A DNA stretch of 58,000 nucleotides from NCBI GenBank assembly GCA_014529385.2, contig CM043969.1, positions 20,244,946 through 20,302,945 of the forward strand. The letters are read 5' to 3'. Of this stretch, positions 48,504 through 58,000 are shown piece by piece. Made by a program: the position numbers and the translations under genes. Source of the DNA: Adiantum capillus-veneris. Lineage: Eukaryota > Streptophyta > Polypodiopsida > Polypodiales > Pteridaceae. The notes beneath the pieces are model-generated. The model had not been told where the DNA came from. It ran no database searches and saw only the letters and a program-made list of their open reading frames with translations. Numbering within the stretch: the first letter of the stretch is position 1; each line of letters starts with the position of its first letter.

Positions 48504-50336
48504 ACGTTCTGCAACCCCATTCTGTGAAGGATTATATGGTGCAGTAAGTTCCGCTTAATCCCTTTTTCTTGACAAAAGTCTTGAAAAGCTTTGGAAACGT
48601 ACTCTCCACCATTGTCAGTTCTCAAGCACTTCAGCTTCTGACCACTCTGATTCTCCACCAGCTGCAAGAATGTCTTAAAGACCTTGAGCACCTCATCCTT
48701 GTGCTTCAAGAAGTAAACCCATACTTTGCGAGAATAGTCATCTATGAATGTACAAAAGTACGCTGCTCCCCCTAGTGACAAACTAGGCATTGGTCCGCAT
48801 AGGTCACTGTGTACAAGAGCTAACCGTTCGTCCCTACGATTCCTCTTTGATCTGTGCGGTTCCTGTGTTTGCTTACCATAAACACAATGCTCACAAAACT
48901 CGAAATCTTGAAATGAAAAGCCAGGCAAATAACCATAATGAGAAAGTATTTCCATTCCTCTTTTTGACATATGTCCCAACCTACGATGCCACAGTGACAC
49001 ACTTGGCTGCTCAATCACATTAATTACATGGTTTTTAACCTCTGAAACATGTAAAGTGTACAGAGTTCCTGACTTGCTGCCATGTGCTACAGTCATCGAA
49101 CCTTTGGAGATCTTCCAAGCGCTGTTCCCAAAAACTGTCACATAACCCGCATCATCCAACTTCCCTGTACTAATCAAGCTCTTTCGGATTGCTGGAACAT
49201 GTCTGACATTCTTGAGCCATAAAGAAGAGCCATTCTGAAACTTCAACTGCACATCTCCCACTCCAAGTATGTCACAAACCTGCTCATTGCCAAGTCTGAC
49301 ATAGTCTTTAGTAGCCACATATGATGTAAACCACTCTTTGTGCGGAGAAACATGTAAAGATGCCCCTGAGTCGATAATCCAATCACTCATAGCATGTCCA
49401 TCCTCTGCAGTCAAGAAAACAGAATCAAGATTGCTTGTAAGGAAGATGTCACCAGCTGCTATACCAGAATCACTGTCTGAACCAGATCCTGTGACATTCA
49501 CCTCTTCAATCTTCACTGAACTCTTCTTTTCATCTTGCTCAAAACTCTTTGTTTTGCCTTTTTCTTGTTTCCACTTCGTACAGTCTCGCTTCATGTGACC
49601 CTTCTTGCCACAATGGTAGCATTCTATGTCATCCTTTGACTTCGAATCACGAGACTTACTTCGGTTTTGTGCCTTCTTACCCTTCTTCTCTTTAAACTGT
49701 TGTCTCCCTCGAACGACCAAAGCACTATTGCCTTTGCCTTTGTCAATGTTCTTCCTGTTCACTTCCTCTGTGAGCAAGCTGCCTTCTACATTGGCACTTG
49801 TAAGACCTTCTGGCGCGACAGAATTACTTAATGCTGTACGAAAAGTATCCCAACTGTCTGGCAAAGTGATTAAGAGAAACATAGCCTTCACTGAATCTGG
49901 AAAGACTATCTCTTGTGCTGTTAACTGGCTGAAAATTGAGTGAAATTCATTCAGATGATTTGACATGGCTGTCCCTTCCTTCATCTTCAAATCCACCAAT
50001 TTCTTGAGCCAGTAAATCTGAGAAGCAGCACTTTGTTTCTCGTACATATCACATAGCTTTTGCCATACGCCATACGCTGTAGTCTCTTCTGCTACGTTGA
50101 AGTAAACATTTTCTGCCAGTGTCAGCATGATTGTGGAAACAAGCTAACTCATCAAGCTCTTCCCACTCATCTTGAGCCATAAATTCTGGTCTCTCCCCTT
50201 TGAGCTTCAGTGGCTTCACTTGTTTTTTCTGCACCAAAACCTGCCAAATCTGCTTCTTCCAGAATGGAAAGTTTGTGCCATCCAGCTTCTTTATGTTGTA
50301 AAGAGTCTCACTGTGAGAAGATGCCATATCTGCCAA
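48500..50336 (-). pseudogene. Nested Copia gag, protease and integrase core
   Basis: Gag starts at 50336 with MADMASSHSETLYNIKKLDG. An extra T near 50137 (TGTTTCC) shifts the frame into MLTLAENVYFNVAEET, then 542 codons stay open. The knuckle is CYHCGKKGHMKRDC (about 49620-49580). Protease is WIIDSGASLHVSPHKEWF (near 49380-49330), followed by LWHRRLGHMSKRGM. The integrase core has CEHCVYGKQTQ, LVHSDLCGPMPSLSLGG, FIDDYSRKVWVYF and LRTDNGGEYVSKAFQDFC. A missing G near 48543 ends the frame just before the TAPYNPSQNG region. Apart from the single-base indels the protein looks intact. Confidence 0.92.
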
Positions 50337-51379
50337 ACTGTTTACTCCTGAGAAAAATCCGGCAGAGTTTCCCCTGTAAACTGGCCTCTGTACACAGTAA
50401 ACAAGCTATAATCAACAAGCTGAACACCTCTCCTCAGGAACTGTCAGTATTTTTGAAAATTTTTGACAGAGTCTCCCTGTAAACTGAGCTCTGGGAACCA
50501 AAAGATAGCTCAAGAAACAATCATAAATAGCTGACCAATGACAAATCTAAAAAATCCCTGTAATATGCTGTCCTGTAAGCATACACTGTCTCCTCTCTGG
50601 GCGATGACAGAACCTGTATCTGTCTCAAGACTGAACCCTGAACAATGCCTCAACGGCCTGACGCATAAGATGCAATCCAGTGTCTACACAAAGTCATACA
50701 TCCTAAGGGATAAAAGTCGCCGAAGAGGATGCGTGTAGAGGGGAACTCCAGCAACCTAATCCACCTCACACTGGGTAACCCAGCCCCCAGTGCTTGGCTT
50801 CAAAAAACCTCACACACGACCCTCTCAGATGGCTCGGCAAACTGCCCAGAACTAGCATACATCCTATAATAGACCAATCACTGTCCTATGACCGCTGCGG
50901 CGGTCTGTCTGCTAGCGTGACTCATAACTAGCAGACCCACAATCATAGTACATCAATCTGCAATACATGCCAGTGGTGTCAAGCCGTCGTATGGCCACAC
51001 CTCCCCTGGAACCTGGCAAGCACAAGAAGTAGCAATGCAGACTGCAATATATATATCTGATGATATATATGTGTACCTGGTCTATAGATGATGCTCTGAA
51101 GACGAATAAGTGATGTATGTCGATGTCGATATTGATGTCGACCACCTCCTGCTTGCCAATCTACACAAGACGGATTTCTTTGCGGCTGAAATCTATCTTC
51201 TGCTGTAGTGCTCAGAACGAAATTCTGAGGGCATAAACGGCTTCGAAAGGGGGGTAAAACCCCAGGTCGCCTGGTGGAAACGCTCCCGGAACGCCGAGTG
51301 TGAATTTTCGAACTCCGGATCCAGAATCTGCCGGAAAAGTGCGCGCGCACGCGATTGCGCAAATCCGCACTGAACCAAG
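50337..51379 (-). other. Untranslated leader of the nested Copia
   Basis: About 1 kb between the primer-binding site and the gag ATG. No convincing ORF. It includes TATATATCTGATGATATATA near 51049-51068 and a CG-rich stretch with GCGCGCGCACGCGATTGCGC near 51339-51358. Long leaders are usual in this lineage. Confidence 0.7.
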
Positions 51380-51391
51380 GCTCTGATACCA
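51380..51391 (-). promoter_or_regulatory. Primer-binding site of the nested Copia
   Basis: Minus-strand TGGTATCAGAGC lies 2 bases inside the 5' LTR, matching the initiator-Met tRNA. Confidence 0.93.
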
Positions 51392-51393
51392 AT

Positions 51394-51613
51394 TGAAGTC
51401 GCGAAGCGGAGCGTGGATCGACTCTCTCTCTCACACACACACACAGTGAGCTTACACAGTACAGTACGCAGAGAGATGTTAGAAGGGTTATCTCCCAAAT
51501 CCTTTAGTATTCACAAAGAATATGTTAGTATATACAAAGAGTTAGAGGTAAGTGAGTTAGGCGGGCGGCCGGCCATATCCGCATAAGAGGCCACTTGTGC
51601 TTTAATCCCAACA
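51394..51613 (-). repeat. 5' LTR of the nested Copia
   Basis: 220 bp, matching 46058-46277 except for two visible substitutions (GTGGATCG against GTGGGTCG, and CTTGTGCTT against CTTGGGCTT). No TATA box is obvious in so short an LTR. Confidence 0.94.
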
Positions 51614-52491
51614 AATATTGCAGCCAAGATTTTGAAAGCTTTTGTGCTAGCAATGGCATTCGGAGGCAAAGGACAACCCCAAGGACACCTCAACAAAATC
51701 GGATTTCAAAAAGGATGAACAGGACAATCATGGAGCGAGCACGAATCATGCGGCTACATGCAGGCCTACCGCTTGAGCTTTGGGCGTAAGCTGTAAGTAC
51801 GTCTGTGTACTTAATCAATCCGTCACCCTCAACGGCATTGGATGGGGGAGTTCTAGAAGAGGCATGGACAGGTAAACGGGTGAATTATGCATTTCTCAAA
51901 GTGTTTGGGTGTGAGGCTTTCATGCACATAGATAGAAGCCTAAGATCAAAGCTAGATGTAAAGTCCAAAAACTGTTTCTTCATTGGCTATGGAGAAGGTG
52001 ACTTTGGGTATCGCCTATGGAATCCTGAAGATGGTAAAATCTTAAGGAGTAGGGATGTAATTTTTAACGAACAAAATATGTACAAAGATTACTTGGAAAG
52101 AAAACAAACAAAAGAAACAGGTGATGAGTACATGGAGCTTGAGGACGGTCAAGACTCAAGGACTGCAAACGGTGACAATGTGCAACAACGTCAACCAAAT
52201 GAGGAGCCTCAACCTATTCCCTGTAGATCTACAAGAGCAAGTAGACCTCCAGAAAGGTTTGTTCCCTTCTTCAACCATCTCTTGATCTCAAATTCTGGAG
52301 AGCCGGAATCGTACGAAGAAGCTATGCAACATGAATCCAAAGAAGAATGGACGAAGAGCATGCAAGTGGAGATGGACTCACTACATCGCAACCAAACATG
52401 GGAGTTGGTTGAGTTGCCTAAAGGTAAGCGGGCACTTCAAAATCAATGGGTGGAAAAGGTGAAGGAAGAAGAAGGTGGGAAGAAAAGGTAA
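51614..52491 (+). pseudogene. Host Copia integrase, C-terminal part, and RT entry
   Basis: Resumes after the nested element with CSQDFESFCASNGIRRQRTT. The motif that normally holds the catalytic Glu (NGVAERMNRT type) reads NRISKRMNRT, so Glu is Lys. A TAA at 51787-51789 follows LELWA. The frame then continues through VSTSVYLINPSPST, EEAWTGKRVNYAFLKVFGCE, NCFFIGYGEGDFGYRLW and the variable linker to WTKSMQVEMDSLHRNQTWEL. It ends at a stop after KEEEGGKKR, where a short deletion removes the usual YKARLV stretch. Confidence 0.9.
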
Positions 52492-53419
52492 AAGGGTTTT
52501 CTCAAAAGAAATGTATTGACTTCAATGAAATATTTTCTCTTGTTGTAAAAATGAACTCAATTAGGCTTGTCTTAATCCTTGTGGCTGCTCATGATCTAAA
52601 TCTCAAGCAAATGGATGTAAATACGACATTCCCTCACGGTGACTTAGAGGAGGAAATCTACATGCTTCAACCAAAGGGGTATGAAGTAAAAGGTAAGGAG
52701 AAAATGGTTTGCAGATTAAAGAAGATCTTGTATGGTTTAAAGCAAGCATCAAGACAATGGTACTTGAAGTTTGATCGATGGATGTTGGATCATGGATTCA
52801 CAAGATGCAACTCGGATCACTGCGTCTACACGAAGAATTTGGGAGATGGGAAATTCATCATCCTAATGTTATATGTTGATGACATGTTGATTGCAAGTGC
52901 TAACATGCAGGACATCAAAGACCTAAAAGAGGAGCTTTCTAAATCTTTTTCAATGAAAGATTTAGGTAATGCAAAGAGGATACTTGGTATGAAAATATCA
53001 AGGGATAGGACGAAGAAGACAATAAAGCTATCTCAAGAAGATTACATCAAGAAGGTACTAGAAAGGTTTGCAATGCAAAATGCAAAACCAGTTTCTACAC
53101 CTTTGGCTGGTCACTTTAAACTAACAAAGGATATGTGTCCAAAGACACAAGAGGAGATAGCCTATATGTCTAAAGTTCCATATGCTGCAGCGGTAGGTTC
53201 TCTAATGTATGCTATGGTCTAGACAAGGCCAGACATTGCACATGCAGTGGGAGTTGTGAGTAGGTTCATGGACAACCCAGGTAAAGAGCATTGGCAAGCT
53301 GTGAAGTGGATACTTAGGTATCTAAAAGGGACGACAACAAATGCTTTGTATTTTGAAGGAACTGATATTTTTCTAGAAGGGTATGCTGATGCAGATATGG
53401 CAAGTGACAAAGATACTTG
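52492..53419 (+). pseudogene. Host Copia reverse transcriptase
   Basis: After the deletion the frame resumes with KGFSQKKCIDFNEIFS. It includes LVAAHDLNLKQMDVNTTFPH, EEEIYMLQPKGYEVKGKEK, LYGLKQASRQWYLKF, DHCVYTKNLGDGKFIILMLY and YVDDMLIAS (near 52869-52896). AVGSLMYAMV follows, with a TAG at 53220-53222. The sequence continues TRPDIAHAVGVVSRFMDNPG to DKDT and a TGA near 53418. The polymerase Asp pair is intact, but the stops and deletion disable it. Confidence 0.9.
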
Positions 53420-53420
53420 A

Positions 53421-53834
53421 AGGAGCACTATTGGCTATGTGTTCATGGTTGGAGGCAGAGCAATAAGATGGGCTTCAAAGCTGCAGAAAGTGGTTTCACT
53501 TTCTACCACGGAAGCAGAGTATGTAGCAATGACGGAGGCAAGCAAAGAAATTTTGTGGCTTCACAAATTCTTAGAAGAGCTTGGATTCAAACAAGACAAT
53601 TGTGTCTTGTACAGTGATAGCCAAAGAGCTATCCATCTTGCGAAGAACTCAGCCTTTCATTCAAGGACAAAGCACATTGCGGTGAGATATCGCTTCATAC
53701 GCACTCTTTTGGAAGAGGGACAACTAAAGCTAGGAAAGGTGCATACAAGTGAAAATCCTGCAGACATGTTTACAAAGGTGGTCAACAAGGAGAAGTTGAG
53801 CTTTTGCTCATCTTCAATCGGCATTCAAGGATAA
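53421..53834 (+). pseudogene. Host Copia RNase H
   Basis: RSTIGYVFMVGGRAIRWASK, STTEAEYVAMTEASKEILWL, LYSDSQRAIHLAKNSAFHS, TKHIAVRYRFIRTLLEEGQL, NPADMFTKVVNKEKLSFC, ending IGIQG. It follows a TGA that replaces the Arg of the usual T(R)RSTSGY motif. Domain residues Glu and Asp are present. Confidence 0.9.
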
Positions 53835-53881
53835 GAAGCTAGGATGGAAAGCAATCACAAGTTTGGTTTAGAGATCAGTCT

Positions 53882-53894
53882 CCAGGTGGGAGAT
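53882..53894 (+). promoter_or_regulatory. Polypurine tract of the host Copia
   Basis: CCAGGTGGGAGAT immediately precedes the 3' LTR, the standard Copia second-strand primer. Confidence 0.85.
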
Positions 53895-54641
53895 TGTTAA
53901 GTATGGAGCCTGATTTACCCTTGTAATTTTCTGTTGTAAAAGCGCACATTTGTAAGGCCCCCATTATGAGGAGAAGCCATCGTGCGTGAAGGAGAATCAC
54001 TCATCGGAAAGCAAAATTTTCACGGACAAGAATCAGGGGCCTCTCCGCCCCTGAGACTTTTTTCCCTCGCCGGAATATTCCTTTTTGCCGGAATATTATG
54101 GCCGGATGGCGGCCGGAAAGTGGTCGGAAAACAACCGGTCCGTTGGCCGGTGGCCAGTGGTTGGAAGTCAATGGCCGGTGGGGCCGGTGGTCGAATTGAA
54201 AAGCGGACTTGTCTTCTCAAGGGCGGCCACACATGGGTGGATTGGAGGGTCCAATTTGGACTTATTCGCACAAGGGCGGCTACACATGGCTACCTCTCAT
54301 GAGAGAGGGCAGCCCTTTTGGCCTATAAAAGGAGGCCATTTCTACACACATTTCATAGTGTGAAGTTGATGCAACAAGGTGAGTGTGAGGTGGTGAGAGT
54401 GAAGCAAGGCGGGAGCTCCATTAAGGGTATAATCCCTTTGTAAACTACTTCTTGTTTTGAAGTACTAAAGCCATTGAGTGGCTGCTTTTCCGTGGACGTA
54501 GCCCACATTGGGTGAACCACGTATATCGTGTGTACTCTCTCTCTCTCTCTCTCTACTCTATAATCTCGTGTATGTAAATCTGTCTCTCTCCATTAAGTAA
54601 TCTACTCAATTATCTATTTAGTTACGTCTTATTTCCTAACA
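53895..54641 (+). repeat. 3' LTR of the host Copia
   Basis: 747 bp, paired with 43587-44356. It starts TGTTAAGTATGGAGCC and ends TTTCCTAACA. The TATA box at 54324 and (CT)n near 54535 are conserved. The TSD CCATT follows and the satellite resumes in phase. Confidence 0.95.
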
Positions 54642-57600
54642 CCATTCACACATCGACCTTCAAACAATAGAGATAGCTTCTTTCAATAGATCTAGCTTGG
54701 ATAGGTGGTGGACCTTCAAACCGCCTTGAGCAAAAACCTCCATAACACAATGGATAGTAGGTTGGACAAGTGTTGGACCTCGAGTCAAAACCATCCATGC
54801 TATTAGAGTAGAGATAGGACTATTTAATAGAGCGATCTTGGATAGGTGGTTGACCTTCAAACCACATAGGGCTAAACCTGCATAAACCTATGGCTAGTAG
54901 GTTGGACAGGTTGATGGTGCTCTATCCAAACCATCCATGGTACTAAACATAGTAGATACACTCCATTCACACATTGAACTTCAGACAATAAAGATAGCTT
55001 CTTTCAATAGAGCTAGCTTGGACAGGTGGTGGACCTTCAAACCACCTTGGTCTAGAACCTTAATAACACAATGGATAGTAGATTGGACAAGTGTTAGACC
55101 TCTACCCCAAACCATCCACGCTATAAGAGTAGGGATAGGACTATTCAATAGAGCTAGCTTGGACAGATGGTGGACCTTCAAACCACCTTGGGCTAAAACC
55201 TCCATAACATAATGGTTAGTAGGTTGGACAAGTAATGAGCCTATGTCCCAAACTCTCTATGGGAGTAGAAAATGTAGCTAGACTCCATTCACACTTTAAC
55301 CCTCAAACAATAGTGATAGCTTCTATTAATAGAGCTAGATTGGATAGGTTGTGGATCTTCAAACAACCTTGGGGTAAAACCTCCATAATGCAATGGTTAG
55401 TAGGTTGGAAAATTGGTGAAACTCTATCCCAAACCATCAATGGTAGTAAACATAGTAGCTCTACTCCATTCACACATTGACCTTCAAACAATAGAGGTAG
55501 CTTCTTTAAATGGATCTACCTTGGATAGGTGGTGGACCTTCAAACCACCTTTGGGCTAAAACCTCAATAACGCAATGTATATTAGGTTGGAAAAGTGTTG
55601 GACCTCTACCCCAAACCATCGATGTCCTTAGAATAGAGATAGGACTATTCAATAGAGCTAGCTTGAATAGGTGATGCACGTTCAAACCACCATGGCATAA
55701 AACATCCATAAAACAATGGTTAGTAGGCTGGACAAGTACCCCTAACCATCCAAGTGATTAGACTAGCGATAGGACTATTCAATAGAGCTAGCTTGGAAAG
55801 GTGGTGGACCTACAAACAACCTTGTGCTAAAACCTTAACCTTGACCTTCAAACAATAGAGATAGCTTCTTTCAAAGGAGCTAACTTGGACAGGTGGTGGA
55901 CCTTCAAACAATCTTGGGCTAAAACCTCTATAAAGCAATGAATAGTAGGTTGGACAAGAGGTAGACCTTTACCCCAAACCATCCATGGTAGTAAACAAAG
56001 TAGCTACACTCCATTCACATACTGACTTTGAAACAATAGAGATACCTTTGTTTAATAGATCTAGTTTGGATAGGTGGTGGACCTTCAAACTAACCTGGGC
56101 TAAAACCTCCAGAACACAATGGAAAGTAGGTTGGACAAGTGATGGACCTTTGGCCCAAAGAATCCATGGTAGTAAACATAGTATCTACACTCCTTTGACA
56201 AATTGACCTTCAAACAATAAAGATAGCCTTTTCCAAAAGAGCTAGCTTGGACACGTAGTGGACCTTCAAACCGCCTTGGACTTAAACCTCCATAACACAA
56301 TGGATAGTAGGTTTGACAAGTGCTGGAGATCTACCCCTAACCATCCATGTTAGTAAACATAGTAGCTACACTCCATTCACACACTGACCTTTAAACAATA
56401 GATATATCTAGCGTGGATAGGTGGTGAACCTTCAAACAGCCTTGGGCGAAAACCTCCATAACACAATGGATATTAGATTGGACTAGTGGTGGACCTCTAC
56501 CCAAAACCATCCATGCTACTAGAGTAGAGATATGACTATTCAATAGAGGGATCTTAGACAGGTGGTTGACCTTCAAACTACATAGGGCTAAAACCTTCAT
56601 AACACAATGGCTAGTAGGTTGGACAAGTGATGGTCCTCTTCCCAAATCATCCAAGGTAGTTAACATAGTAGTTATACTCCATTCACACATTGACCTTCAA
56701 ACAATAGAGATAGCTTCTTTCAATAGAGCTAGCTTGGAGAGGTGGTGGACCTTCAAACCACCTTTGGCTAAAACCTCAATAACACAATGGATAGTAGGTT
56801 GGACAAGTGTTAGATCTCTATCCCAAACCATCCATGCTATCAAAGTAGAGAAAGGACTATTCAATAGAGCTAACTTAGACAGGTGGTGGAACTTCAAACC
56901 ACCTTGGCTAAAACCTCCATAACACAATGGTTAGTAGGTTGGACAAGTGATGGACCTCTGTCCCAAACCCTCCATGGTAGTAAACATAGTAGCTAGACTC
57001 CATTCACACTTTAAACTTCAAACAATAGTGATAGATTCTTTCAATGGAGATAGCTTGGATAGGTGGTGGATCTTCAAACAACCTTGGACCAAAACCTCCA
57101 TAACGGAATGGTTTGTAGGTTGGACAAGTGGTGGACCTTTGTCCCAAACCGTCAATGGTACTGAACATAGTAGCTCTACTCCATTCACACATTGACCTTC
57201 TAACAATCAACATAGCTTTTTCAACAGATCTATCTTGGATAGGTGGTAGACCTTCAAACCACCTTGGGCTAAAACCTCAATAACACAATGGATAGTAGGT
57301 TGGAAAAGTGATGGACCTCTAAGCCAAACTATCCACGTGATCATACTAGAGATAGGACTATTCAATAGAGCTAGCTTGGACAGGTGGTGGACCTTCAAAC
57401 CACCATGGACTAAAACCTTCATTACACAATGGTGAGTAGATTGGACAAGTGGTGGGCCTCTGCCCTAAACCATCCATGGTAGTAAACATAGTAGCTACAC
57501 TCCATTCACAGATTTACCTTCAAATCAGATAGGGCTAAAACCTCCATAACACAATGCATAGTAGGTTGGATAAGCGGTGGACCTCTACCCCAAACCATCC

Positions 57601-58000
57601 ATGGTAACATAGTAGCTACACTCCATTGACAGATTGACCTTCAAAGAATAGATATAGCTTATTTTAATAGAGCGAGCTAAGACATGTGGTGGACCTTCAA
57701 ACCACCTTGGGCTTACAAATTTATAACACAATGGATAGTAGGTTGGACAAGTGGTGGAGGTATGCCCGAGACCATCCATGGTAGTAAACATACTAGCCGC
57801 ACCGCATTCACACATTGACCTTAAAAAAATAGAGATACGACTAATTTAAATAGAGCTAGCTTGGACAACTGGTGGACCTTCAAACCACCTTGGGCTAAAC
57901 CCACCATAACAAAAGGGATAGTAGGTTGCACAAGTTGTGGACCTACTCCCCAAATCATCCATGATAATAGAGATAGTAGCTACACGCCATTCACACATTG
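54642..58000. repeat. Main satellite array, third segment
   Basis: Continues the unit cut at 43586 (CCATTCACACA). Long and short units alternate to the window end, with short forms carrying CTATTAGAGTAGAGATAGG near 54800 and CACGTGATCATACTAGAGA near 57330. The array runs off the window. Confidence 0.95.

Larger units (their letters stand above)
46058..51613 (-). mobile_element. Nested young Copia LTR retrotransposon
   Basis: Minus-strand Copia of 5,556 bp inserted in the integrase of the older Copia, with TSD AATAT (46053-46057 and 51614-51618). The two LTRs are 220 bp each and differ at only about two positions by eye. It has an iMet primer site, a polypurine tract and all coding domains. 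The polyprotein is broken only by single-base indels in short homopolymers. Confidence 0.95.
43587..54641 (+). mobile_element. Copia LTR retrotransposon, decayed, hosting a nested Copia
   Basis: Plus-strand Ty1/copia element inserted in the satellite with TSD CCATT (43582-43586 and 54642-54646). LTRs are 770 and 747 bp, start TGTTAAGTATGGAGCC and end TTTCCTAACA. Without the nested element and one of its target copies it is about 5.5 kb. Domain order is gag, protease, integrase, RT, RNase H, as usual for Copia. It carries several nonsense codons, a gag deletion and a short RT-region deletion, so it cannot move on its own. Confidence 0.95.

Noticed and set aside
51040-51070. Promoter TATA box in the nested Copia leader (ATATATATCTGATGATATATAT)
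   Set aside because: It lies far inside the leader rather than in the LTR, and is more simply a short AT palindrome.
18130-58000. Centromere
   Set aside because: Satellite plus nested retroelements suits a pericentromere, but nothing in the sequence shows CENH3 occupancy; heterochromatic knobs look the same.

Overview
This window looks like repeat-dominated nuclear DNA of a land plant. The retrotransposon primer-binding sites match plant initiator-Met and Asp tRNAs. The Copia polyproteins, the LINE with APE endonuclease and CCHC tail, the CAGG-ended hAT-like element and the CpG/CHG-type decay are also plant-like. Species cannot be fixed from the sequence; an angiosperm is not required, and a fern, lycophyte or bryophyte is equally possible. 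I see no intact host gene, rRNA, tRNA or CRISPR array. Most open frames are satellite, microsatellite or decayed transposon translations.

Layout. 1-3307 and 7453-10771 are two direct copies of one block: the 3' half of a LINE plus its downstream flank. The second copy belongs to a near full-length minus-strand LINE (about 8445-14715). Its ORF1 is split by a 1,925-bp hAT-like element (12123-14047) with a perfect 8-bp target duplication. Between and beside these lie many (AG)n/(CT)n tracts, fold-back elements, a TIR element, a tRNA-derived SINE and one decayed transposon-type exon (17127-17724).

From about 17.9 kb to the end the background is a satellite. It is built from alternating units of about 181 and 140 bp (a dimer near 321 bp), with a 122-bp subfamily at 19.0-19.8 kb. 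Four later insertions sit in or near this array. (i) A 6.57-kb non-coding LTR retrotransposon (LARD, 21375-27946), minus strand, tRNA-Asp primer site, TSD GTTGG. (ii) A 1.13-kb Mutator-like element (36288-37414) with a 9-11-bp TSD and a possible captured gene piece. (iii) A decayed Copia element on the plus strand (43587-54641, TSD CCATT). (iv) A younger Copia element on the minus strand (46058-51613, TSD AATAT) nested inside the integrase of (iii).

The genes do not form a pathway; they record a history. The satellite came first, then the older Copia, the LARD and the MULE-like element landed in it, then the young Copia landed in the old one. The LINE decayed, received the hAT-like element, and part of it was duplicated at the DNA level. 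The best candidates for new description are the satellite with its higher-order structure, the LARD family and the hAT-like element with its internal 151-bp repeats. All coordinates and counts were read by eye, so copy numbers and percent identities are approximate.
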